Assembly: GCF_000766795.1 (NCBI RefSeq)
Contig: NZ_JPDS01000002.1
Span: forward strand, 1,307,001 to 1,371,000
Reading direction: 5' to 3'
DNA: 64,000 bases
Source: Polaribacter sp. Hel1_85
GTDB taxonomy: Bacteria; Bacteroidota; Bacteroidia; Flavobacteriales; Flavobacteriaceae
The translations under genes and the position numbers were made by a program. The notes under the pieces were generated by a model. The model worked only from the letters and a program-made list of their open reading frames with translations, was not told where the DNA came from and searched no databases. Shown here one piece after another: positions 8,820 through 18,086 of this stretch. Position 1 is the stretch's first letter. Each line of letters opens with the position of its first letter.

Positions 8820-10191
8820 AATCAAAAGAATATTCCTCTTGTTTATTATTCTGTTTGTAATGAAAACATATAGCCAAAATAAGCAAGTATTATACAATTT
8901 TGCAGAGTTACCACAAACGTTACTTTTAAACCCAGGAGCAGAAACTAATTATAAATTTCATGTAGGAGTTCCTATGCTTTCAGGGTTTTCATCAGAAGTT
9001 GGTATAACAGGTTTTACAATATCAGACTTATTTAGAGTTGATAATAGATCAATAAATGATAAAGTTTCTGAAGTTTTAGAGAAACTAACTATTAGAGATC
9101 ATATAAAGTTAAATTTTCAAATAGAAGTTTTAAATGGTGGTTTTAGATATGACGACAAAAACTATTTTAGCTTTGGATTTTACGAAGAGTTTGATGCTAT
9201 TTCTTATTTTGCTAAAGACCCAATAACACTTCTCACAGATGGAAATTCGGCTTATTTAAACAAAAGTTTTGATTTATCTCAGATTTTATATAAAGTTGAT
9301 GTTTTAGGAGTATTGCATTTTGGTGTTACTAGAGAAGTAAGTGATAAGTTAACTTTAGGAGCTAGGTTTAAAATTTATTCTTCAGCTTTAAATCTAGAAA
9401 CTTCTAATAATACTGGAACTTTTACAACTGTAAATGGTTCTGATAATATTTATAGACATTATTTAGATAATGTTAATATTAATTTAAAAACTTCTGGTTT
9501 GGTTGAGGGTGATGAATATATGGATGATCCAAATACCTATTTAGGAAATACTTTTTTAGGTTCAAATTTAGGAATCGGTTTTGATGCTGGATTTACTTAT
9601 CACTTATCAGAACAATTAGAATTAACGGGTAGTATTGTAGATTTTGGTTTTATCAAACATAAGAAGAATATAAAAAACTCTGTTGTTAATGGAAGTTATG
9701 TTTTTGATGGTATTGAGTTTGGGTATAACCCAACAAATCCAATAAATTATTGGGATGATTTAGATGCAGATTTTAAAGAGAAAGTACCAAGTGGTGATAA
9801 TCAAGATTCATACATTTCTTGGAGGCCAACAAAATTAAATGCTTCTTTAAAATATAGTTTTGGTCAAAAAAGGAGTAAATATTGTTACGATAATACCTAT
9901 AAGGATTTTTATAGAAATGCATTTGGAGTTCAATTGTATTCAGTATTTAGACCATTAAACTCACAATTAGCATTAACAGGGTTTTTCGAAAAATCTTTTT
10001 CAGAAAAATTACACGCAAAGGTTACTTATACAGTAGATGATTATTCATTTTACAATATTGGTGTAGGAATTTCTTCTCAAATAGGTAAAGTAAATTTTTA
10101 TGGAATGGTTGATAATATTGCACAATTTAACGATATTGCATCTGCAAATAACATTTCAGTACAATTAGGAATTAATATAATATTTAATTAA
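8812..10191 (+). CDS. DUF5723 family outer-membrane beta-barrel protein
   Basis: The 459-aa product has a Sec signal peptide (cleavage about after TYSQ, residue 22) followed by beta-strand-rich text with alternating hydrophobic residues and repeated Gly/Phe/Tyr ends, as in PorV/FadL-like barrels. The opening NFAELPQTLLLNPGAETNYK and late GVGISSQIGKVNFYGMVDN match my recall of the DUF5723 family, common in Bacteroidota and of unknown function. The start codon lies inside the preceding lipoprotein gene (8-bp overlap), implying translational coupling. No catalytic residues can be named. Confidence 0.75.
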   Translation: MHKIKRIFLLFIILFVMKTYSQNKQVLYNFAELPQTLLLNPGAETNYKFHVGVPMLSGFSSEVGITGFTISDLFRVDNRSINDKVSEVLEKLTIRDHIKLNFQIEVLNGGFRYDDKNYFSFGFYEEFDAISYFAKDPITLLTDGNSAYLNKSFDLSQILYKVDVLGVLHFGVTREVSDKLTLGARFKIYSSALNLETSNNTGTFTTVNGSDNIYRHYLDNVNINLKTSGLVEGDEYMDDPNTYLGNTFLGSNLGIGFDAGFTYHLSEQLELTGSIVDFGFIKHKKNIKNSVVNGSYVFDGIEFGYNPTNPINYWDDLDADFKEKVPSGDNQDSYISWRPTKLNASLKYSFGQKRSKYCYDNTYKDFYRNAFGVQLYSVFRPLNSQLALTGFFEKSFSEKLHAKVTYTVDDYSFYNIGVGISSQIGKVNFYGMVDNIAQFNDIASANNISVQLGINIIFN

Positions 10192-10192
10192 A

Positions 10193-10992
10193 ATGATTAA
10201 GAAAATAGTATTCAGTTTATTGTTCTTTATAACAATATTAACATATGGTCAACAAGAAAAAATTAAGGATTATAAATATATAATTGTTCCAGAAAGATTT
10301 GAGTTTTTAAAGAGTTCAGATCAATATCAAACAAGTTCTTTAACTAAGTTTTTATTAGAAAAAAAGGGTTTATTGTTTTTTTAAGTAATGAAAGTTTTCC
10401 TAAAGATTTACTTCAAAATAGATGCATGGCTTTAACAGCAAATGTTAGTGATAAATCTAGCATGTTTTCGGTTAAGAATATAATTGAATTAAAAGACTGT
10501 TTTGGTACTATTATATATACTTCTAAAGAAGGGAAAAGTAAAGAGAAAGATTATAAAAAAGCCTATCATGAAGCTATTAGAAATGCATATGCAACTATGG
10601 GAGATTTAGAATATAAGTACCAACCTAAAAATGAAATTGATGTTAAAGAAGAGAACCTTAAAACAGAAGTAACTTTGCCAATTAAGAAAGTTATTCCTGT
10701 AGAAATAATTCCAGAAGTAAAAGAAGTAGCTCAAAAAGATGAGGTTATTTCAAAAAATAATAAAATACCTTCTTCTACTGTAGAAACTTTATACGCTCAA
10801 GAAAAATCTAATGGTTTTCAACTAGTAAATACAATTCCTGCTATTATTTTTCAAGTATTAAAAACAAAAGTAAAAGATGTTTTTATAATTAAAGATAAGA
10901 ACGGAATTATGTATAAAAGTGATCATATTTGGGTTGCTGAATATTATGAAAATGGAAAATTAGTTGTAAAGAATTACAATCTTAAATTCTAA
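10193..10992 (+). pseudogene. Exported hypothetical protein split by a -1 frameshift at an A_AAA_AAG heptamer
   Basis: The frame from ATG 10193 encodes a signal peptide (cleavage about after ILTYGQ) and stops at 10382-10384. Reading resumes in the -1 frame, which is open from before the stop to 10992. At 10360-10366 the sequence is A_AAA_AAG in the correct zero-frame phase; a -1 slip there continues EKK-GFIVFLSNES smoothly and gives a protein of about 266 aa with a low-complexity Lys/Glu/Pro middle (about residues 145-190) and a YYENGKL C-terminus. Adding one A to the seven-A run has the same effect. The protein family is not recognised. It is the last gene of the lipoprotein-DUF5723 operon and overlaps the convergent rarA by 4 bp. 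It may be a sequencing error, a mutation or slippage. Confidence 0.65.
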
Positions 10993-12259
10993 TAATCATA
11001 TCTATTTTTCCATCTGTTTTTTAGGGTTTCTCTAAAATTATTTTCCCTTGAATTATCTCCAGGTTCATATAATTTTGTTCCAGAAATTTCATGTGGTAAA
11101 AACTCTTGGTCTACAAAACTGTTCTGGTAATTATGAGAATATTTGTAATCTTTACCATAATCTAAATCTTTCATTAATTTAGTTGGTGCATTTCTTAAAT
11201 GCAGTGGTATCGATAAATCTCCGGTTTTTCTTACCAATTCTTGTGCATTTCCTATAGCCATATAAGAAGCATTACTTTTAGGTGAGTTTGCTAAATATAT
11301 AGCACACTGACTCAAAATAATTCTAGATTCTGGAAATCCAATTACAGAAACAGATTGAAAAGTGTTGTTTGCTAAAATTAAGGCAGTAGGGTTCGCATTC
11401 CCAATATCTTCAGAAGCAGAAATTAACAATCTTCTTGCAATAAACTTCACATCTTCACCACCTTCAATCATTCTTGCCAACCAATATACAGCTCCATTTG
11501 GATCACTGCCTCTTATAGATTTTATAAAAGCAGAAATTATGTCATAATGTTGTTCGCCTGTTTTATCGTATCTAACTGTATTTTTCTGAATTTTTTCTAA
11601 AACTAAAGTATTGGTAATTTCAATTTCTTCTTCAGTAGAAACTAATAATTCAAAAATATTTAATAGTTTTCTAGCATCACCACTAGAAACCTGTAATAAA
11701 GCATCTGTTTCTTTTAATGTTATTTTTTTTTGGATAAAAATTCATCTTTTTCCATTGCTCTGTTTAAAAGAGCAACTAAATCATTTTTATCAAAAGAATT
11801 TAAAATATAAACCTGACAACGAGATAGTAGGGCAGGAATCACTTCAAAACTTGGGTTTTCTGTTGTTGCACCAATTAAAGTTACCCAACCTTTTTCTACA
11901 GCTCCTAAAAGAGAATCTTGTTGAGATTTACTAAACCTGTGTATTTCATCAATAAATAAAATAGGGTTTTTGGCAGTAAATAATCCGCCACTTTTTTTTG
12001 CTTTCTCAATAACTTCTCTAACATCTTTTACGCCAGAACTTATGGCACTTAAAGTATAAAAAGGTCTTCCAGATTCTTGAGCAATAATATTAGCTAAAGT
12101 AGTTTTTCCAATACCTGGAGGTCCCCACAATATTAAAGAAGGAATAATTCCTTTTTTAATTAAATTTGTTAAAACACCATTTTTACCAACTAAATGTTGC
12201 TGGCTTATATAATCATTAAGCGTTTTAGGTCTAATTCTTTCTGCCAAAGGTTCATTCAT
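10989..12259 (-). pseudogene. rarA: RarA/MgsA replication-associated AAA+ ATPase, reading frame broken at a nine-A run
   Basis: The N-terminal 179 aa contain Walker A GPPGIGKT (residues 46-53), Walker B LFIDEIHRF (Asp104/Glu105), sensor 1 GATTENPSF and SRCQVYIL, diagnostic of RarA, a clamp-loader-related ATPase acting at stalled replication forks. The frame then stops at 11720-11722 immediately after nine A (11723-11731 on the minus strand). A -1 shift in the run restores ITLKETDALLQVSSGDARKL and an uninterrupted C-terminal domain (including IRGSDPNGAVYWLARMIEGG) down to 10989; the restored protein would be about 423 aa, normal for RarA. Everything but one base is intact, so a homopolymer sequencing error or recent indel is likelier than long decay. 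It is divergent from the rhomboid gene. Confidence 0.88.
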
Positions 12260-12336
12260 TCAGTAAAAATAATAAACATTTCTGTCAATAATTGTAAAAA
12301 TTGTATTTGGTTAGATTTTTGTTATTTTTAATTCTG

Positions 12337-13002
12337 ATGAATGATAAAAATCAATTAAAAATATCGAAGTCCATTTTTTTAATTCCAATTGTTTATGTGG
12401 TTGCAATTTGGTTTATATATTGGATTGAAATAAGTTTTAACTACAATTTTAATAAATTTGGCGTTCTACCACGAACTTTTGTTGGTTTTAGAGGTGTTTT
12501 CTTAACTCATTTTATACATAGCAATACAAGTCACCTTTTTAATAATTCGATTCCTTTATTTGTGCTTTTAAGTAGCCTTTTTTATTTTTATAAAGATGTT
12601 TCTTACAAGGTTTTATTATTTGGAGGTTTTTTTACTGGTTTTTTAACATGGTGTATTGCAAGAGAATCCTATCATATTGGTGCAAGTGGAATTGTATACC
12701 TACTTTTTAGTTTCGTTTTTTTTAGTGGTATGATAAAAAAACACTACAGATTAGTTTCTTTATCACTTATTATTATTTTTCTTTACGGAAGTATGATTTG
12801 GTATGTTTTACCCATAAAAGAAGGTATTTCTTGGGAAGGGCATTTATCTGGATTTCTTGTTGGACTTATCTTTGCAATTACCTATCGTAAAAAAGGAATT
12901 GTAAGAGAAGAGCATCAATTTACTGAAACAGAATTTGATGCTTTATTTGATGAAAACGGAAATTTTTCACCTCCAAAAGCAGAGGAGGAGTTACAAGAAT
13001 AG
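12337..13002 (+). CDS. Rhomboid family intramembrane serine protease
   Basis: The ATG at 12337 is chosen (221 aa) instead of the upstream TTG at 12301, because the 36 bases between contain promoter-like text (TTG 12292-12294, 17 bp, TAGATTTT). Six membrane segments can be picked out; HLFNN after the second is the conserved rhomboid His/Asn region, the catalytic Ser117 sits in GASG, and the catalytic His169 in WEGHLSG. The family cleaves transmembrane substrates in the inner membrane; substrates are not predictable. The C-terminal tail of about 35 residues is acidic and cytoplasmic. It converges on rlmB, separated only by the TGCTAC repeat tract. Confidence 0.88.
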   Translation: MNDKNQLKISKSIFLIPIVYVVAIWFIYWIEISFNYNFNKFGVLPRTFVGFRGVFLTHFIHSNTSHLFNNSIPLFVLLSSLFYFYKDVSYKVLLFGGFFTGFLTWCIARESYHIGASGIVYLLFSFVFFSGMIKKHYRLVSLSLIIIFLYGSMIWYVLPIKEGISWEGHLSGFLVGLIFAITYRKKGIVREEHQFTETEFDALFDENGNFSPPKAEEELQE

Positions 13003-13020
13003 AAAGTGTATTTTTATTTT

Positions 13021-13082
13021 TGCTACTGCTACTGCTACTGCTACTGCTACTGCTACTGCTACTGCTAACTGCTAACTGCTAC
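13021..13082. repeat. TGCTAC hexanucleotide microsatellite running into the 3' end of rlmB
   Basis: There are seven perfect TGCTAC units (13021-13062), two 7-bp variants TGCTAAC (13063-13076) and a further TGCTAC (13077-13082). The minus-strand rlmB stop codon (complement of 13065-13067) lies in the first variant unit, so the last residues of RlmB (VAVSS) are encoded by the repeat. Six-base slippage would not change frame, but the 7-bp units do, and one of them makes the stop. The tract fills almost the whole gap between the convergent rhomboid and rlmB genes. Confidence 0.95.
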
Positions 13083-13829
13083 TAATCTTTGTCGAACAGT
13101 TTCGTATAAGAAAGCGCCACAAGCAACTGAAACATTTAAGGATGCTATTTCACCTAACAAAGGTAATTTAGCCTTATAATCTACCATTTTTAATATTGAA
13201 GGGTTTACACCTCTATGTTCAGATCCCATAACGATGGCAATGGGTTGATTTAAATCAATATCATAAATAGATTCTTCTGTTTTTTCTGTGGCAGCTACAG
13301 TTTTAATTTCTGATGCTTGTAATAGAAACAAAGCATCTTTTATATGATCTACTTTACAAATAGGGATTTTAAAAGCTGCACCAGCAGATGTTTTTATGGT
13401 TTCTGCATTAACGGGAGCACTTCCATTTTTTTGAATGATAATTCCATTTACTCCAGTACACTCTGCAGTTCTAATAATTGCGCCAAAATTTCTAACATCA
13501 GAAAGTTGATCTAAAAGTAAAAATAGTGGAGTTTTACCACTATCTATTGTTTTTTCAATTAATTCTTCTAAATCATGAAATTCTACTGGAGATATTTGAG
13601 CAACAGCACCTTGATGATTATTGTTTTTAGATAACCGATCTAGTTTTTCAACAGGAACCATACTTGTGCTAAGATTATGAGTTTTAATTAACTTATTAAG
13701 TTCGTAAAACAATTCTCCCCTTAACCCTTTTTGTAAGTATACTTTATTAATGGTAGAACCACTTTCTATAGCTTCTATAATAGCTCTTATACCAAATATA
13801 TTTGTTGTTTCTACTGTCTCTGTTGTCAT
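13065..13829 (-). CDS. rlmB: 23S rRNA (guanosine-2'-O-)-methyltransferase RlmB-like (SpoU/TrmH family)
   Basis: The 254-aa protein has the N-terminal substrate-binding domain opening with NIFGIRAIIEAI and the SpoU knot: motif 1 LDQLSDVRNFGAIIRTAE, motif 2 IVMGSEHRG and motif 3 LPLLGEIASLNVSVACG, which form the trefoil-knot AdoMet site. RlmB 2'-O-methylates a conserved G in 23S rRNA domain V (G2251 in E. coli numbering). The C-terminus is unusual: after ETVRQRL the last residues are encoded by the TGCTAC repeat. A perfect 15-bp terminator lies just upstream (13862-13895) and separates the gene from the T9SS protein gene, so rlmB has its own transcript. Confidence 0.9.
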   Translation of the reverse strand: MTTETVETTNIFGIRAIIEAIESGSTINKVYLQKGLRGELFYELNKLIKTHNLSTSMVPVEKLDRLSKNNNHQGAVAQISPVEFHDLEELIEKTIDSGKTPLFLLLDQLSDVRNFGAIIRTAECTGVNGIIIQKNGSAPVNAETIKTSAGAAFKIPICKVDHIKDALFLLQASEIKTVAATEKTEESIYDIDLNQPIAIVMGSEHRGVNPSILKMVDYKAKLPLLGEIASLNVSVACGAFLYETVRQRLVAVSS

Positions 13830-13861
13830 GTTGCAAATGTATGCTAAATAAAGAGCATAAA

Positions 13862-13895
13862 AAAACCACCAAAAGAGAATTCTTTTGGTGGTTTT
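13862..13895 (-). terminator. Intrinsic terminator of the 13920-17102 gene
   Basis: Perfect 15-bp stem (13862-13876 with 13881-13895) and GAAT loop; on the minus strand the stem is followed by seven T. It sits 24 bp after the stop of the T9SS protein gene and ahead of the rlmB start, insulating the two. Confidence 0.9.
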
Positions 13896-13919
13896 ATGTA
13901 GTAGAATTAAGAAAACGTA

Positions 13920-16900
13920 TTACTCAATAATAATTTTATGAGATATTTTACTGTCTTCTTTTCCTATTTTAATAAAATAGATTCCAGATTTTAAATTAGT
14001 TAAATTTATAACAGTTTTTTCACTTGAAATATTTAATGTTTTAGAATAAACATTTTGACCAGTTATATTAAAAACATTTAATTCAGTCTTTTCAATATTA
14101 TTAAGTGATGTTATAAAAACTTCTCCATTTGATATTGTAGGAAATACTTTGATAGATGATGAAGTGAAAATATTTTTATCTACACTAAGTGATTCTGCTG
14201 TAAACATTCCAGAAAAAACACCTCTACCATGTGTAGCTGCAAAAACCATATTATCATCTCTTAGATCTAAATCTAAAACTTTAACATTACTCATCCCATT
14301 ATAAGAAGTTTTCCACGTAGGGTTTTCAGCAGAAAAATTATCAGTATACCAAACTCCAAGTTCAGTTCCAATAATCACTTCTTCTAAATTAAGAGGGTTT
14401 TGTAAGATTGTTTTTACTGGTAAATCTGGTAAATTACCATCTTTTGCATTCCATGTAACTCCTTTATCACTCGTGTACCATACGTTATTTACACCGTAAT
14501 TATGCATAGTAACAAAAATATCATTTTCTGTTTGTCCAAATTCAACGTCGGATACACTACCTACAAGTAAGTTTTGATCTAAACCTGTCCAAGTTGGTGT
14601 TGCTCCATCTGCATTTTCAACTAAAAGAATATCTCCTAAAACTGTACCAACAAGTAATGTAGATGATGTTGTTGTATGTGTTGATACCGTAAAAGCTGTA
14701 GGTGTTGTTGTTAATAATTCATCAATTAAATCTGTTTTTGTTAATGTTGCGTCAGATTTTATACCAGCATACCTTTTTACTATATAATTTCCATCAGCAG
14801 AATAATTAGAATATAAAATATCTAAATTAGAATCTAAAGCTTGTGGGTTTATAAATGCACCATTACTTCCATCTTCATCATTTATCTCAACATCATCACC
14901 ATCAAAATTATATAAATTGATAGACCCATTATATACATAATTTGCAATTACATATCTATCAGTACCATCTTGATCAAAAAATGTGTATGCACCATCACCA
15001 CCTTGAATCTCTGTTGCTTCATCTGGAGTTGTTTTGGTTCCGTTTTCAATTAACTGAGTACCATTATCTTGTAAACCACCAGCAAAATAATCTTCTGTAA
15101 ATGCGGCTGTTGGTCCTACAGCAACTGTATAATACTGAGAAGTAATTAAACCATTTGTTCTTTCTTCAGTGATAGTTCCGCCATTAGAAGTGTAAGCTAC
15201 CCCACCATCGTTACCAAATATTACTTTATTTGAGTCATTATGACCAAAAGCAGCTATGTGTTGATCTGCATGAACATACTGATGTCCAAAACCTCCATAC
15301 CAATGTGTAAATTGAGACCAAGCTCCTGCACCATCTGTAGATTTAAATAAATCAATACCTCCAGTATATACTACTTCATCATTATTTGGGTCTACTTCTA
15401 GTAATAAATCATAAAATGCTTGTCCTCTTGTAAAATCTGTAGCATCTATACCAGTGTCTGCATCATTTGGTAAAGTTTTTGATTGTGTTAAAAATGAAAG
15501 CGCAAAACCATCTGTTGTTTTTTTAATAGAAACTCCATCAGTAGTTAACTGAGCCAAAATATATATTTTTTTAGCATCTGTAGATGAAACTGCTATTTGA
15601 GTTCTAGCACCATTTGCAACAGTATATTTGTTTGTAAATGTTGTACCATCTGTAGATGAAAAAATTTCACCTCCACCATCTCCATATAATTTACTTTGTG
15701 TAGTCGATAACCATATCGTACCATCAGCACCAATTTCTAGATCATTAGGGCAATGTTTATGATCGTTAGCTGTTAAAGGAAGTGTTAATTCTGTCCAATT
15801 AGTACCATTATCAACAGATTTATATAAACCATAAGACAAACCACCAACAGTTGTTGCTGCATTTGAAGACCCATATAAAGCATCTGCTGCCGCTACATAT
15901 ATTTCTGAAACACCAGCATTGTTTCTTATTTTAATGTCGTTAATGTGTTGAACACCTGGAACTACGGTTGCTGTAAAATCTCCTTCAGCTGGATTTAAAG
16001 AACCATTTACTGTACCAGAAGACATTGCTGCCTCAATAACATCCCCACTTTCTTTAGAAATCATTACTGAAGGTATTGTAATTGTAGCATCTTCTCCTCC
16101 CATTGGTATTGGTTCACCAGAAACATTATTCATCATAATGACAGCAATTGCACCTGCATTTTGTGCATTTTTAACTTTATCAACAAAACTACAATCTCCT
16201 CTTCTTATTACTGCTATTTTACCTGTAGCATCAGGACCAAAACTACTACAAGCTTCTGTAGGAATTCCATTACTATCGTTTGCTAATATAAAGTCTGCTG
16301 AAATTGTAGAAGTTATTTCAGGCCCAAAATTTGTAGTAGGAAAAGACTGATAGTCACCAGTAATTGTTGAAGGACTATCTATAGAAATCCTAGAAGTAGA
16401 TACAAAGTAGCTAACTCCTGTGTTTCCACCAAAAACATTTACCCAGCTTGTACCACCATCAACAGATTTCCATATTCCATCTCCATTTACCGCTCCGTCT
16501 GTATGTCCTACATAAGATTCTCCTGTACCTACATAAAAAATATTTGTATTATTTGGGTCAAAAGTAATACTTGAAATGGCTAAATTTTCAGGGATATCAA
16601 CTCTTTTCCAAACGGAATTTTCATCAGAAATATTTGTGTTTTTCCAAAGACCACCACTAACACTTCCTGCAAAAACAGTATTGTCTGTTGTGTCATTCGG
16701 ATCAAACATTAATGCTCTAGTTCTACCACCAACATTATTTGGTCCCCTGTTTATCCACATATTATCAGAAGCATCTCCTGGAGTTCTTGACTGATAATTA
16801 TTTTTTTGTATTAATTCTTTTTGTAATTCTGCAACTTTTATAGGAGTAGGCCTTCCTAATTCAGGATTCATTGTTAAAATCCACTGTTCTTCATTATATT

Positions 16901-17102
16901 TATTAGGCGTTAAACCTAAACTTTTTCTTTCTTTTTTAGATAACTTTAAAGTTTCTTTAAAAGGATTTTTACCTAAATTTTGCTTATGTAGTGTTTTTAT
17001 TTGATCTATAGAACTTAATTGTTCATTAGACTTAAAATATAAAGCTAAAAAAATTAAAAGGCCAAGACCCATTAAGATTATATAAAGGATGTTTTTTTTC
17101 AT
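13920..17102 (-). CDS. Type IX-secreted protein with PA domain and sortilin/BNR-type beta-propeller repeats
   Basis: The ATG at 17102 is preferred (1060 aa, MKKNILYIILMGLGLL hydrophobic signal); a longer frame from 17129 would start inside the upstream gene's terminator. Repeated SxDxGxxW and SxDGG-type turns (SVDGGTSW, SVDNGTNW, STDGAGAW, SDKGVTWN) indicate VPS10/sialidase-like propeller blades. An inserted protease-associated (PA) domain spans about residues 230-390 (GPDATGKIAVIRRGDCSF, GAIAVIMMNN). The last 80 residues are a type A T9SS sorting domain (KVFPTISNGEVFI ... SGIYFIKI). The protein should therefore pass the outer membrane via PorSS and be cell-surface anchored or released. It follows the SusC/SusD operon and may bind or process its substrate; no catalytic triad was identified. 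Confidence 0.85.
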   Translation of the reverse strand: MKKNILYIILMGLGLLIFLALYFKSNEQLSSIDQIKTLHKQNLGKNPFKETLKLSKKERKSLGLTPNKYNEEQWILTMNPELGRPTPIKVAELQKELIQKNNYQSRTPGDASDNMWINRGPNNVGGRTRALMFDPNDTTDNTVFAGSVSGGLWKNTNISDENSVWKRVDIPENLAISSITFDPNNTNIFYVGTGESYVGHTDGAVNGDGIWKSVDGGTSWVNVFGGNTGVSYFVSTSRISIDSPSTITGDYQSFPTTNFGPEITSTISADFILANDSNGIPTEACSSFGPDATGKIAVIRRGDCSFVDKVKNAQNAGAIAVIMMNNVSGEPIPMGGEDATITIPSVMISKESGDVIEAAMSSGTVNGSLNPAEGDFTATVVPGVQHINDIKIRNNAGVSEIYVAAADALYGSSNAATTVGGLSYGLYKSVDNGTNWTELTLPLTANDHKHCPNDLEIGADGTIWLSTTQSKLYGDGGGEIFSSTDGTTFTNKYTVANGARTQIAVSSTDAKKIYILAQLTTDGVSIKKTTDGFALSFLTQSKTLPNDADTGIDATDFTRGQAFYDLLLEVDPNNDEVVYTGGIDLFKSTDGAGAWSQFTHWYGGFGHQYVHADQHIAAFGHNDSNKVIFGNDGGVAYTSNGGTITEERTNGLITSQYYTVAVGPTAAFTEDYFAGGLQDNGTQLIENGTKTTPDEATEIQGGDGAYTFFDQDGTDRYVIANYVYNGSINLYNFDGDDVEINDEDGSNGAFINPQALDSNLDILYSNYSADGNYIVKRYAGIKSDATLTKTDLIDELLTTTPTAFTVSTHTTTSSTLLVGTVLGDILLVENADGATPTWTGLDQNLLVGSVSDVEFGQTENDIFVTMHNYGVNNVWYTSDKGVTWNAKDGNLPDLPVKTILQNPLNLEEVIIGTELGVWYTDNFSAENPTWKTSYNGMSNVKVLDLDLRDDNMVFAATHGRGVFSGMFTAESLSVDKNIFTSSSIKVFPTISNGEVFITSLNNIEKTELNVFNITGQNVYSKTLNISSEKTVINLTNLKSGIYFIKIGKEDSKISHKIIIE

Positions 17103-17126
17103 AAGATTTATATGTTTTAAGCAAAA

Positions 17127-17155
17127 CACCTCTGTAAATATTATTTACAGAGGTG
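17127..17155 (-). terminator. Intrinsic terminator after the 17185-18060 lipoprotein gene
   Basis: 13-bp perfect stem (17127-17139 with 17143-17155), 3-nt loop and a short TTTT run on the minus strand. The next gene's start at 17102 is 25 bp beyond it. The hairpin partly separates the SusCD-lipoprotein transcript from the T9SS protein gene and helps reject the longer start of that gene. Confidence 0.85.
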
Positions 17156-17184
17156 CTTTTTGTATTAATAAAAGTACTCTATTT

Positions 17185-18060
17185 TTATAATGGAGTTACT
17201 GTAAAGTTATAACCACTCTTAGTTATTTGAGCAACAGCAAGTAACTCTTGTTCTGGTGTTGCTAAAGTTACGGCTTCACTAACAAATGACCCACTTGTGT
17301 CAAAATGTTCTTGGCTATAAGAAATAGAAACAGGTACAATTTCTGTTTGTCCTAAAGTTGCATAAGGATTACCATAAATATATAATAATACATAATAATC
17401 TCCATCAGGTAGCTCTCCCATTGATCCTGTTTCTGTACAACTACCTGTACCTCCAAGATCATAATAATTACCAGTAGCAAGTTCATACGCTAGAACATCA
17501 ATATCTACACCACAAAAATCTACAGTATTTTCAGCAGTTCCAGTACTTAACTCATAAGTGTAACTTCCACTCCAAGTAGTAGAAAACTCTAAATGGTCAT
17601 TAATATAATCATTTTCTATAGATGCAGAAAATGTATATGGAGTTATATTAAAGTTTGCTCTAGCTTTACCTGTAATGTCTAAAGTTTCGGTTCCTTCAAT
17701 ATCACCAGTTTGCATAATTTCTACATCAGCTGAAGCTGTTAATGACCCTGCAGGAATTGTAATAGTACCTGCAGAAAAATCGCTTGCACTAGCAGTACCT
17801 CCAGATTGAACTAAGTCAATTACTGCATTAACAGGTTGTGGTGATGGCAATGTTGCTGTGATAGTTACAACGTAAGTACTTTCATCATCTGCGTCAATAG
17901 CACTTTCATCAAATACAGTATTTGAAGTAGATGAAAGTGTTACAGTTGCTGGTGAATAATTAAGTAATGAAGCACCTGTATTGTCATTGTCATCTTCACA
18001 AGATGCAAAGAAAACAGCTACAATGGCGAATAAGCCAATATTTTTAATTGTATTTTTCAT
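17185..18060 (-). CDS. SusCD-associated lipoprotein with Calx-beta-like domain
   Basis: The 291-aa lipoprotein has a signal ending FFASC (Cys21) followed by an acidic linker (EDDNDN), the context that exports lipoproteins to the surface in Bacteroidota. Residues about 35-150 look like a Calx-beta/immunoglobulin-like beta sandwich (GTITIPAGSLTASADVEI, GDIEGTETLDI). The rest is beta-rich with two conserved-looking Cys (FCGVDID, GSCTETG). It is the fourth gene after SusC, SusD and another lipoprotein, at the position where substrate-binding surface lipoproteins sit in such loci. The ligand is unknown. Confidence 0.75.
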   Translation of the reverse strand: MKNTIKNIGLFAIVAVFFASCEDDNDNTGASLLNYSPATVTLSSTSNTVFDESAIDADDESTYVVTITATLPSPQPVNAVIDLVQSGGTASASDFSAGTITIPAGSLTASADVEIMQTGDIEGTETLDITGKARANFNITPYTFSASIENDYINDHLEFSTTWSGSYTYELSTGTAENTVDFCGVDIDVLAYELATGNYYDLGGTGSCTETGSMGELPDGDYYVLLYIYGNPYATLGQTEIVPVSISYSQEHFDTSGSFVSEAVTLATPEQELLAVAQITKSGYNFTVTPL

Positions 18061-18086
18061 TTTTATATGTGTTTTTTAAATTTTTA

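Noticed and set aside
10426..10992. The 10426-10992 frame as a separate gene
   Set aside because: It lacks a signal peptide or promoter, and the -1 frame is open upstream into the first part; one split gene explains both pieces better.
12301..12336. TTG start at 12301 for the rhomboid gene
   Set aside because: The region has promoter-like elements and the ATG at 12337 gives a normal family N-terminus.
13021..13082. TGCTAC repeats as a CRISPR array
   Set aside because: No spacers, unit length 6-7 bp, no cas genes nearby; it is a simple microsatellite.
17103..17129. Extended start at 17129 for the T9SS protein
   Set aside because: It would begin inside the terminator of the preceding lipoprotein gene, and the signal sequence begins at 17102.
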